20,189 nucleotides of DNA, from the NCBI GenBank assembly GCA_016302965.1, contig JAEDMP010000041.1, positions 1-20,189 of the forward strand. The letters run 5' to 3'. Below, piece after piece: positions 13,897 to 20,189 of the stretch. This DNA is from Bacteroidaceae bacterium. GTDB taxonomy: Bacteria > Bacteroidota > Bacteroidia > Bacteroidales > Bacteroidaceae. Every line of letters starts with the position of its first letter. Position 1 is the stretch's first letter. Position numbers and translations under genes: made by a program. Under the pieces are notes generated by a model. It ran no database searches. It saw only the letters and a program-made list of their open reading frames with translations, and was not told the origin of the DNA.

Positions 13897-16800
13897 ATGA
13901 TACTATTTTTCCAGACTCCGCAGAACAGCGTGATCGCAACTGAAGTAGACCATCAGTTGAGTCAAGAAGAAACCCAAGAACTCTGCTGGCTCTATGGTGA
14001 TGCCCAGCTCGTGGAAGGCGAGCGGATGCAGGGATTCTTTGTGGGTCCCCGTAGGGAGATGATTACTCCCTGGAGCACCAATGCCGTGGAGATTACCCAG
14101 AACATGAGTCTCCGCGGCATTTCCCGTATTGAGGAGTATTTCCCCGTAGCCAGCAAGGATGCCGACCATGACCCCATGCTCCAGCGTATGTATGAAGGGC
14201 TCGACCAGAGCATCTTTACCGTTAACATCGAGCCCCAGCCCATCAAGCGCGTGGAGAATCTGGAGGAATACAACGAGCAGGAAGGACTCGCCCTCTCTCC
14301 CGAGGAAATGGAGTATCTGCACAAGATAGAACAGGCCAACGGCCGTCCGCTGACCGACTCTGAAATCTTTGGTTTCGCCCAGATTAACTCGGAGCATTGC
14401 CGCCACAAGATTTTCGGTGGTACCTTCATCATCGACGGCGAGGAGAAGCAGTCGAGCCTCTTCTCGATGATCAAGCGCACCACCAAGGAGAACCCCAATA
14501 AGATTCTGTCTGCCTATAAGGACAACGTGGCCTTTGCGCAGGGACCGATGGTGGAGCAGTTTGCCCCCAAAGACCAGTCGACCAGCGACTGGTTTGAGGT
14601 GAAAGAGGTGGAGAGCGTGATCTCCCTCAAGGCCGAAACCCACAACTTCCCCACTACTGTGGAACCCTTCAATGGTGCCGCTACCGGAACAGGCGGTGAG
14701 ATCCGCGACCGTATGGGGGGCGGCGTCGGTTCATGGCCTATCGCCGGAACGGCTGTCTATATGACTGCCTATCCGCGTCTCAACGGAGGCCAGCGCGACT
14801 GGGAGGGCAAGCTCGAAGAGCGCAAGTGGCTCTACCAGACACCCGAACAGATTCTGATCAAGGCTTCCAATGGTGCCAGCGACTTTGGCAACAAGTTCGG
14901 ACAGCCCCTTATCTGTGGATCCGTGCTCACCTTTGAACACCAGGAGACGGCCACCGATGCCAAATATGCCTACGACAAGGTAATCATGCTTGCCGGTGGC
15001 GTAGGATATGGTACCAAGCGCGACTGTCTGAAGAAGGCTCCACAGCCCGGCAACAAGGTGGTCGTAGTCGGTGGCGACAACTACCGCATCGGACTCGGTG
15101 GAGGATCGGTTTCATCCGTTGATACCGGCCGATACAGCAACGGCATTGAGCTCAACGCCGTACAGCGTGCCAACCCCGAGATGCAGAAACGTGCCTATAA
15201 TCTTGTGCGTGCCCTCTGCGAAGAAGAGGTGAATCCCGTAGTCAGCATCCACGACCATGGATCGGCCGGTCACCTCAACTGCCTCTCTGAACTGGTGGAG
15301 GAGTGTGGCGGACGCATTGACATGACGCAGTTGCCTATCGGCGACAAGACTCTCTCGGCCAAGGAAATCATCGCCAACGAGAGCCAGGAACGCATGGGCT
15401 TGCTCATCGACGAGAAACATATCGAACATGTGCGTCGTATTGCCGAACGTGAACGCGCCCCGATGTACGTAGTGGGTGAGACCACAGGCGATGCCCATTT
15501 CTCTTTTGTACAAGGTGACGGTGTGAAACCCTTCGACCTGGATGTGGCGCAGATGTTCGGCCACTCGCCCAAGACGGTGATGGTAGACAAAACCGTAGAA
15601 CATCACTATGAAGGAGTGACTTATTCGGTTGATTCAATCGCCGAATATCTGGACCGTGTGCTCCAACTGGAGGCTGTAGCCTGCAAAGACTGGCTCACCA
15701 ACAAGGTTGACCGCTCCGTAACGGGTAAGATTGCCCGTCAGCAGTGTCAGGGCGAGATACAGTTGCCGCTGAGCGACTGCGGCGTGGTGGCCCTTGACTA
15801 CCGCGGACGCAAGGGTATTGCCACCGCCATCGGCCATGCCCCCCAGGCAGGTCTGGCCTCGCCCGAGGCAGGCAGTGTGCTCTCTGTGGCCGAAGCACTC
15901 ACCAATCTGGTGTGGGCTCCCCTTGCTGATGGCATGAAGAGCATCTCGCTCTCGGCCAACTGGATGTGGCCCTGCCGCTCGCAGGAGGGTGAGGACGCAC
16001 GTCTCTACAGTGCTGTGAGTGCCCTCTCCGACTTCTGTTGCGCACTGCGCGTGAATGTGCCCACCGGCAAGGACAGCCTCTCGCTCACCCAGCAGTACCC
16101 CAACGGTGAGAAGATCATCAGTCCGGGAACGGTCATCGTGAGCGCCGGTGGTGAGGTGTCGGATGTGCGCAAGGTCGTATCGCCCGTCATCGTCAACGAT
16201 AAGAACTCAAGCCTCTATCATATCGACTTCTCTTTCGACGAGCAGCGTCTCGGCGGTTCTGCCTTTGCCCAGAGTTTAGGCAAGGTGGGTGACGATGTGC
16301 CCACCGTGAAGAATCCCGAATATTTCCGTGATGCCTTCATGGCTGTACAGGAGATGATCAAGCGTGGATGGATAGGAGCCGGACATGACATCAGTGCCGG
16401 TGGTATGATTACCGCCCTGCTGGAGATGTGCTTCGCCAACAAGACCGGCGGTTTGCACATCAATCTCTTCGACCTCTGCAAGGATGGCGATGTAGTGAAG
16501 ACACTCTTTGCCGAGAACCCTGGCGTGATTGTCGAGGTGTCTGACCGCCACAAGCAGGACTTCCGAAAGTTTATGGACAATTGCGGCGTAGCCTATGCCA
16601 AGATTGGTTATCCTGTTCCCGAGAGCCGTACGATCGTGGTGAAGACAGGAGACCAAGAACTCAGCTTCGATATTGATGCCCTGCGTGACACTTGGTACAA
16701 GACCTCACACCTGCTCGACCGCGACCAGAGCTTCAATGGCTGTGCCGATGAGCGTTATGCCAACTATAAGAACCAGCCGCTCGAAATCACTTTCCCCGCA

Positions 16801-17625
16801 GGCTTCGAGGGTACGCTTGCCCACTATGGTGTGAGTGCCGACCGCCGCGAACGTACGGGCATCAAGTCTGCCATCATCCGTGAGAAGGGTACCAATGGCG
16901 AGCGCGAGATGGCCTATTCGCTCTATCTTGCTGGTTTCGACGTGAAGGATGTGATGATGACCGACCTCATCACCGGACGAGAGACACTCGACGAGGTGAA
17001 CCTTATCGTCTTCTGTGGCGGATTCTCCAACAGCGACGTGCTCGGCTCTGCCAAGGGATGGGCTGGTGCCTTCCTCTTCAACCCCAAAGCCAAAGAGGCA
17101 CTCGACCGTTTCTATGCCCGTGAAGACACCCTCTCGCTCGGTATCTGCAACGGTTGCCAGTTGATGGTGGAACTCGGACTGGTAGGCAATGAGGGTGCGG
17201 CTGCCACCGACAGCTCGCTCAAGGCACGCATGCTCCACAATAACTCGCATAAGTTTGAGAGTGGATTTGTATCGCTTGCCATTCCCGAGAACAACAGTGT
17301 GATGTTCGGTTCCTTGGCAGGCAGCAAACTCGGTATCTGGGTAGCCCATGGCGAAGGCAAGTTCTCACTGCCCCAGGCAGAGAACTGCTACCATGTAGTG
17401 GCGAAGTACAACTATACGGGTTATCCGGCCAACCCCAACGGATCCGATTATGATGTCGCTGGTATCTGCTCGGCCGACGGTCGTCATCTGGCCATGATGC
17501 CCCACTTGGAGCGTGCCCTCTTCCCCTGGCAGTGCGCTTGGTATCCCGAGAAGCACCGCATGGACGAGGTGACACCTTGGCTGGAGGCCTTTGTCAATGC
17601 CCGCCGCTGGATTGAAAACAAGTAG
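13897..17625 (+). CDS. purL: Phosphoribosylformylglycinamidine synthase, large single-chain form (PurL)
   Basis: This enzyme converts FGAR, glutamine and ATP to FGAM in de novo purine synthesis. At 1242 residues it is the large type that fuses the PurS-like, synthetase and glutaminase parts. It begins MILFFQTPQNSVIATEV, as family members do. The synthetase half contains INSEHCRHKIFGG, KAETHNFPTTVEPFNGAATG and GGEIRDRMGGG; a second PurM-like repeat contains NVPTGKDSLSLTQ and GAGHDISAGGMITALLEM. The C-terminal class I glutaminase has LGICNGCQLMVELG with nucleophile Cys1084, WVAHGEGKF, and PHLERALFPWQ with His1203 and Glu1205 completing the triad. The frame extends upstream to an ATG at 13804, but that stretch overlaps the promoter and its residues are unlike PurL. 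The gene appears monocistronic. Confidence 0.97.
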   Translation: MILFFQTPQNSVIATEVDHQLSQEETQELCWLYGDAQLVEGERMQGFFVGPRREMITPWSTNAVEITQNMSLRGISRIEEYFPVASKDADHDPMLQRMYEGLDQSIFTVNIEPQPIKRVENLEEYNEQEGLALSPEEMEYLHKIEQANGRPLTDSEIFGFAQINSEHCRHKIFGGTFIIDGEEKQSSLFSMIKRTTKENPNKILSAYKDNVAFAQGPMVEQFAPKDQSTSDWFEVKEVESVISLKAETHNFPTTVEPFNGAATGTGGEIRDRMGGGVGSWPIAGTAVYMTAYPRLNGGQRDWEGKLEERKWLYQTPEQILIKASNGASDFGNKFGQPLICGSVLTFEHQETATDAKYAYDKVIMLAGGVGYGTKRDCLKKAPQPGNKVVVVGGDNYRIGLGGGSVSSVDTGRYSNGIELNAVQRANPEMQKRAYNLVRALCEEEVNPVVSIHDHGSAGHLNCLSELVEECGGRIDMTQLPIGDKTLSAKEIIANESQERMGLLIDEKHIEHVRRIAERERAPMYVVGETTGDAHFSFVQGDGVKPFDLDVAQMFGHSPKTVMVDKTVEHHYEGVTYSVDSIAEYLDRVLQLEAVACKDWLTNKVDRSVTGKIARQQCQGEIQLPLSDCGVVALDYRGRKGIATAIGHAPQAGLASPEAGSVLSVAEALTNLVWAPLADGMKSISLSANWMWPCRSQEGEDARLYSAVSALSDFCCALRVNVPTGKDSLSLTQQYPNGEKIISPGTVIVSAGGEVSDVRKVVSPVIVNDKNSSLYHIDFSFDEQRLGGSAFAQSLGKVGDDVPTVKNPEYFRDAFMAVQEMIKRGWIGAGHDISAGGMITALLEMCFANKTGGLHINLFDLCKDGDVVKTLFAENPGVIVEVSDRHKQDFRKFMDNCGVAYAKIGYPVPESRTIVVKTGDQELSFDIDALRDTWYKTSHLLDRDQSFNGCADERYANYKNQPLEITFPAGFEGTLAHYGVSADRRERTGIKSAIIREKGTNGEREMAYSLYLAGFDVKDVMMTDLITGRETLDEVNLIVFCGGFSNSDVLGSAKGWAGAFLFNPKAKEALDRFYAREDTLSLGICNGCQLMVELGLVGNEGAAATDSSLKARMLHNNSHKFESGFVSLAIPENNSVMFGSLAGSKLGIWVAHGEGKFSLPQAENCYHVVAKYNYTGYPANPNGSDYDVAGICSADGRHLAMMPHLERALFPWQCAWYPEKHRMDEVTPWLEAFVNARRWIENK

Positions 17626-17657
17626 GCATAAGGCGTAGCCAGAGAGCATACATTATG

Positions 17658-17697
17658 GGAGTGGGCGTTCCTTCAGTGGGGGCGCCCATCCTGTTTG
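17658..17697 (+). terminator. Possible weak terminator after purL
   Basis: GGAGTGGGCG (17658-17667) can pair with CGCCCATCC (17683-17691) with one bulged base, followed by TGTTTG. The T-run is poor, so read-through into the next genes is plausible. Confidence 0.4.
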
Positions 17698-17764
17698 TCA
17701 GTATCTCCGATTTACACCTTATTATATATATAGACCCGTTAGACCTCATCCATATTTATCAAGT

Positions 17765-18301
17765 ATGTTCGAAGCCTTCAAGACCTTTTTCAAGATAGGG
17801 CTCTTTACCCTCGGTGGCGGTTATGCCATGATTCCCATCATCCAGGAGGAGGTGGTGGAACGCCACAAATGGATAGAGAAGGAGCAGATGCTCGACCTGA
17901 TAGCCATCGCCCAGAGTTGTCCGGGTGTGTTTGCCATCAACATCAGCACCTTTGTCGGTTACAAGATAGGCAAGGTCAAGGGAGCACTCTGTACCACCCT
18001 TGGCGCAGCCCTGCCCTCTTTCCTCATCATCCTGCTCATCGCCATCTTCTTCCGTCAGTTCCAGGATCACCCCACCGTAGCCGCCATCTTCCGTGGCATC
18101 CGACCTGCCGTGGTGGCACTGATAGCGGTGCCCACGTTCAATCTGGCCAAGACCGCCAAAATAGGCTGGACCAACTGCTGGATTCCGATTGCGTCGGCAT
18201 TGGCCATCTGGGCGATGGGTGTGTCGCCGTTGGTCATCATCATTGTGGCTGCAGTTGCCGGTTATCTCTATGGTCGTTTCATCAAACCCACTGAATCATG
18301 A
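17765..18301 (+). CDS. Chromate transporter family protein, short-chain (first half)
   Basis: This 178-residue membrane protein is a single CHR domain with the family signature FFKIGLFTLGGGYAMIPII (8-26), QSCPGVFAINISTFVGYKIG (50-69) and a downstream FRGIRPAVVALIAVPTFN; about five or six membrane helices are predicted. Long ChrA proteins contain two such domains; here they are separate genes, the short-chain pair arrangement known in many bacteria. Experimental members export chromate, but the substrate in gut-type anaerobes is untested and could be another oxyanion. The stop overlaps the start of the next gene by 4 nt (ATGA). Its promoter is unclear: a TTTG at 17694-17697 is followed 22 nt later by an A/T-rich stretch without a good -7 box. 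Confidence 0.9.
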   Translation: MFEAFKTFFKIGLFTLGGGYAMIPIIQEEVVERHKWIEKEQMLDLIAIAQSCPGVFAINISTFVGYKIGKVKGALCTTLGAALPSFLIILLIAIFFRQFQDHPTVAAIFRGIRPAVVALIAVPTFNLAKTAKIGWTNCWIPIASALAIWAMGVSPLVIIIVAAVAGYLYGRFIKPTES

Positions 18302-18870
18302 TTTTCCTGCAGTTGTTTTATACCTTCTTTGTCATCGGACTTTTTGGCTTCGGAGGTGGCTATGGTATGCTCTCGCTCATACAGGGCGAGGTGGTGCACC
18401 ACTGGCACTGGATGACTACGGCAGAGTTTACGAATATCGTGGCCGTCAGTCAGATGACACCCGGTCCCATAGGCATCAATTCGGCCACCTATTGCGGCTA
18501 TACTGCCGTCCACAATGCCGGCATGGGCAATGCCATGGCCACGCTTGGCAGTCTGACAGCCACCTTCGCGCTGGTGTTGCCCTCGCTCATTCTGATGATT
18601 CTCATCAGTCGCATGTTCATGAAATATATGCGTACGCCGCTTGTGCAGTCGGTATTCCAGGGATTGCGTCCTGCCGTGGTGGGACTGCTCGGTGCCGCCA
18701 CCCTGCTGCTGATGACCCCCGAAAACTTCTCCACACCCCAGGAGGATATGTGGCAGTTCTCTGTGAGTTGCTTCCTCTTTGTAGCCACCTTTGTCGGCAC
18801 CAAATACTTCAAAATCAATCCCATCAAGATGATACTCTATTGCGGAGGAGCCGGATGGTTGCTGCTTTAA
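18298..18870 (+). CDS. Chromate transporter family protein, short-chain (second half)
   Basis: This 190-residue membrane protein is the second CHR domain of the pair. It has FFVIGLFGFGGGYGMLSLIQ (10-29), VSQMTPGPIGINSATYCGY (50-68) and FQGLRPAVVGLLGAATLLL, paralogous to the same segments of the upstream gene. Two half-size CHR proteins generally need each other to work, presumably as a heterodimer in opposite membrane orientations. The 4-nt overlap with the upstream gene fits equal expression. A hairpin terminator follows 20 nt downstream. Confidence 0.9.
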   Translation: MIFLQLFYTFFVIGLFGFGGGYGMLSLIQGEVVHHWHWMTTAEFTNIVAVSQMTPGPIGINSATYCGYTAVHNAGMGNAMATLGSLTATFALVLPSLILMILISRMFMKYMRTPLVQSVFQGLRPAVVGLLGAATLLLMTPENFSTPQEDMWQFSVSCFLFVATFVGTKYFKINPIKMILYCGGAGWLLL

Positions 18871-18890
18871 GAAAAAGAATTGTCACTTTT

Positions 18891-18932
18891 ATATCCCCTT
18901 TTTCATGTAAATTAAAATGAAAAAGGGGATGT
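18891..18932. terminator. Hairpin terminator after the chromate transporter pair
   Basis: ATCCCCTTTTTCAT (18893-18906) is the exact reverse complement of 18917-18930 around a 10-nt loop. The outer T-G and A-T pairs extend it by 2. Only a short T stretch (GTTTGCTT) follows, so termination strength is uncertain, but the position fits. Confidence 0.65.
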
Positions 18933-18985
18933 TTGCTTCATGATTGTAAATGAGATAAAAATAACGAGAAAAATATCGATAAAAA

Positions 18986-19017
18986 TTTGTCAGTTTTTGT
19001 AATTTTAACTAACTTTG
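18986..19017 (+). promoter_or_regulatory. Full consensus promoter for the downstream surface-protein gene
   Basis: TTTG (18986-18989), 20 nt, TAACTTTG (19010-19017): a perfect Bacteroidota promoter with the same -7 sequence and spacing as the one at 10515-10546. The start is near 19021. Confidence 0.85.
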
Positions 19018-19020
19018 CAC

Positions 19021-19294
19021 CCGCAAAACCCCATTAGAGGCTATGCAAAAGGTGTTAGTTTATCTTCCTTTTCAGGAAATCAATATATAGTGTAGTCACA
19101 TTCAAAGTAGTCACATTCAAAGTAGTCATATCCAAAAAGATGTAGTCACATAGAAAGATGTTGTCACACCCCAAAATGTCCCATCAAAAAGAAATCTTCG
19201 GATATAATTGATACATGGCAATTACTTGCCGTGTTCATATCATTCATATTTTTTTATTATCATCATTATTAATATTAATTTAAACTTCAGTTTT
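19021..19294 (+). other. Long 5' untranslated leader (about 270 nt)
   Basis: Between the predicted start and the ATG at 19295 there is no open frame with a start codon. It holds the 15-bp tandem repeats (19092-19174), a small hairpin GGCAA-TTAC-TTGCC (19217-19230, extendable to 8 bp), and a very A/T-rich final 50 nt before the start codon. It could carry post-transcriptional control, but no known riboswitch was recognised. Confidence 0.55.
19092..19174. repeat. 15-bp tandem repeat array (3 contiguous plus 2 spaced units)
   Basis: GTAGTCACATTCAAA occurs exactly at 19092-19106 and 19107-19121. A variant GTAGTCATATCCAAA sits at 19122-19136, GTAGTCACATAGAAA at 19142-19156 and GTTGTCACACCCCAA at 19160-19174. 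The last two are set off by 5 and 3 nt. The complementary strand shows TGTGAC in four of the five units. The array lies wholly in the leader of the surface-protein gene. Confidence 0.85.
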
Positions 19295-20189
19295 ATGAAG
19301 AAGGGATTTTTTACCAAACTGAACGTTGCCAAGTTTGCTTTGGCAGGCATGTTGCTCTTCGGAGGTAACGTGGCTGTCCAGACCGCTATGGCCAACGTAA
19401 ATGCAGTGGCAGAGAGCGGCGTAGAGATTACGGCCGTTACCCCTGACCCCAGTGCTTCAATGGAGACTCCCCTGAAGAGTCTCAAGCAAATCACCCTCAC
19501 CGTTGATGCTGCTGTAGAAAAAGTTGTCAGCGATGGTGTTGTTGCTTACCGTGATGGTGACCAGGTTGCTACTGGTGTAATCTATCAGAGCCAAGACAAT
19601 GCCAAGGAGGTTTATGTCGTGCTGAACGATAATCTTAGTGAGTATGGCAAATACAGGGTAGTTCTGCCCGCAGGTGCCATTACTACAGCAAATGGTACAA
19701 GCACGGAGGTTGAATTTGACTATCATGTAGGTAGCTTCGAAGTTTCTGCTATTTCTCCCGAAAACGAGATGCCTGTGAAGAGCCTGAGCGAGGTGACTGT
19801 CTTCATGACTGCTCCTGTTGGTGGCTTCCTCGATGGTGCTACCCTGAAGGTTTACAAGGACGGCGACGACGAGCCTTACTGCAACGCTACCCTTGACTGG
19901 GCTACCGAGCCTAATGGCAACGACGTTCTCGTGAAGTTCGAGACCGAGCTGATGGAGTATGGCAAGTATACCGTAAAGTTCCCCGAGGGTGTAATCTTCG
20001 ACAAGTTCTATACCGATGTTGATCCTATCTTCTCCGGTGCTCGCAGCAACACTGCTTTCGATTTGACTTACAATGTGGGTCTCTTCGACGTGGCTACCGT
20101 TGCTCCTGCAACCGACGAGCCTGTGAAGAGCCTGAGCGAGGTGACTGTCTTCATGACTGCTCCTGTTGGTGGCTTCCTCGATGGTGCTA
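19295..20189 (+). CDS. Secreted repeat protein, N-terminal part (rest outside window)
   Basis: The frame is open to the window edge, 298 codons. The N-terminus MKKGFFTKLNVAKFALAGML then LFGGNVAVQTAMA is a signal peptide with likely cleavage after residue 33. The rest is a series of beta-rich modules of about 105-116 residues. Module 1 is about 43-147 (VEITAVTPDPSASMETPLKS to FDYHVGSFE), module 2 about 150-264 (VSAISPENEMPVKSLSEVTV to DLTYNVGLFD), and module 3 starts at 266. Each opens with a PVKSL-like motif, has an EYGKY motif late, and resembles a bacterial Ig-like fold. Modules 2 and 3 share identical DNA over at least 71 bp. No anchor or enzymatic domain is visible. The role is unknown; surface or extracellular binding is an inference. 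The start follows a long leader and has no Shine-Dalgarno sequence. Confidence 0.8.
   Translation, partial: MKKGFFTKLNVAKFALAGMLLFGGNVAVQTAMANVNAVAESGVEITAVTPDPSASMETPLKSLKQITLTVDAAVEKVVSDGVVAYRDGDQVATGVIYQSQDNAKEVYVVLNDNLSEYGKYRVVLPAGAITTANGTSTEVEFDYHVGSFEVSAISPENEMPVKSLSEVTVFMTAPVGGFLDGATLKVYKDGDDEPYCNATLDWATEPNGNDVLVKFETELMEYGKYTVKFPEGVIFDKFYTDVDPIFSGARSNTAFDLTYNVGLFDVATVAPATDEPVKSLSEVTVFMTAPVGGFLDGA
19771..20189 (+). repeat. Internal 348-bp direct repeat (71 bp identical up to the window edge)
   Basis: Bases 19771-19841 are identical to 20119-20189, an offset of 348 bp or 116 codons, including every synonymous position. The identity runs to the end of the window and so may be longer. The flanking parts of the modules upstream of this block differ. 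Confidence 0.9.

Noticed and set aside
19092..19145. Coding repeat (VVTFK units) in the leader
   Set aside because: The frame through the repeats is preceded by a TAG with no start codon after it and ends at a TAG after five more codons.
19092..19174. CRISPR array
   Set aside because: Units are 15 bp and mostly contiguous with no unique spacers of 25-40 bp, and no cas genes are nearby.

Overview
The window reads as a chromosomal segment of a member of the Bacteroidota, most likely Bacteroidales and Prevotellaceae-like. The grounds are repeated TAnnTTTG (-7) promoter boxes, two of them with a perfect TTTG element 20 nt upstream; A/T-rich leaders without strong Shine-Dalgarno sequences; the folP-cdaA gene pair; a single-polypeptide PurL; and two large secreted surface proteins with repeat modules. 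Genus is inferred from protein style only.

Layout. (1) 1-2477, minus: N-terminal part of a large secreted protein with Listeria-Bacteroides (InlB B-type) repeats, cut by the window edge. (2) 2670-4910, minus: murF (peptidoglycan precursor synthesis) followed by an EamA-type drug/metabolite transporter. (3) 5057-6700, plus, divergent from murF: folP (dihydropteroate synthase) and cdaA (membrane c-di-AMP synthase), 3 nt apart. (4) 6869-9109, plus: pta-ackA, the acetate/ATP pathway, ending in a strong terminator. (5) 9195-9598: no protein gene, but on the minus strand a complete small transcription unit with promoter, about 240 nt of structured RNA and its own terminator; a perfect FNR-type palindrome lies upstream. 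(6) 9599-10066, minus: guaD (guanine deaminase). (7) 10142-10583: a non-coding stretch with two sets of 11-bp tandem repeats and nested inverted repeats, then a consensus promoter. (8) 10584-12646, plus: two overlapping glycosyltransferase genes (GT4, GT2), ending at a bidirectional terminator shared with a convergent OmpA-family lipoprotein (12769-13605, minus). (9) 13897-17625, plus: purL. (10) 17765-18870, plus: two overlapping short chromate-transporter-family genes. (11) 18871-19294: terminator hairpin, consensus promoter and an approximately 270-nt leader holding 15-bp tandem repeats, leading into (12) 19295 onward, plus: start of a second secreted protein built of about 116-residue repeats, cut by the window edge.

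Functionally most of the window is core housekeeping: cell-wall precursor and folate synthesis, c-di-AMP signalling, acetate fermentation, and purine synthesis and salvage. It is bracketed by fast-evolving surface proteins. The less expected content is the orphan structured RNA at 9249-9488, the repeat arrays in non-coding DNA at 10260-10382 and 19092-19174, and an atypical dihydropteroate synthase. No tRNA, rRNA, insertion sequence, CRISPR array or phage gene was seen.
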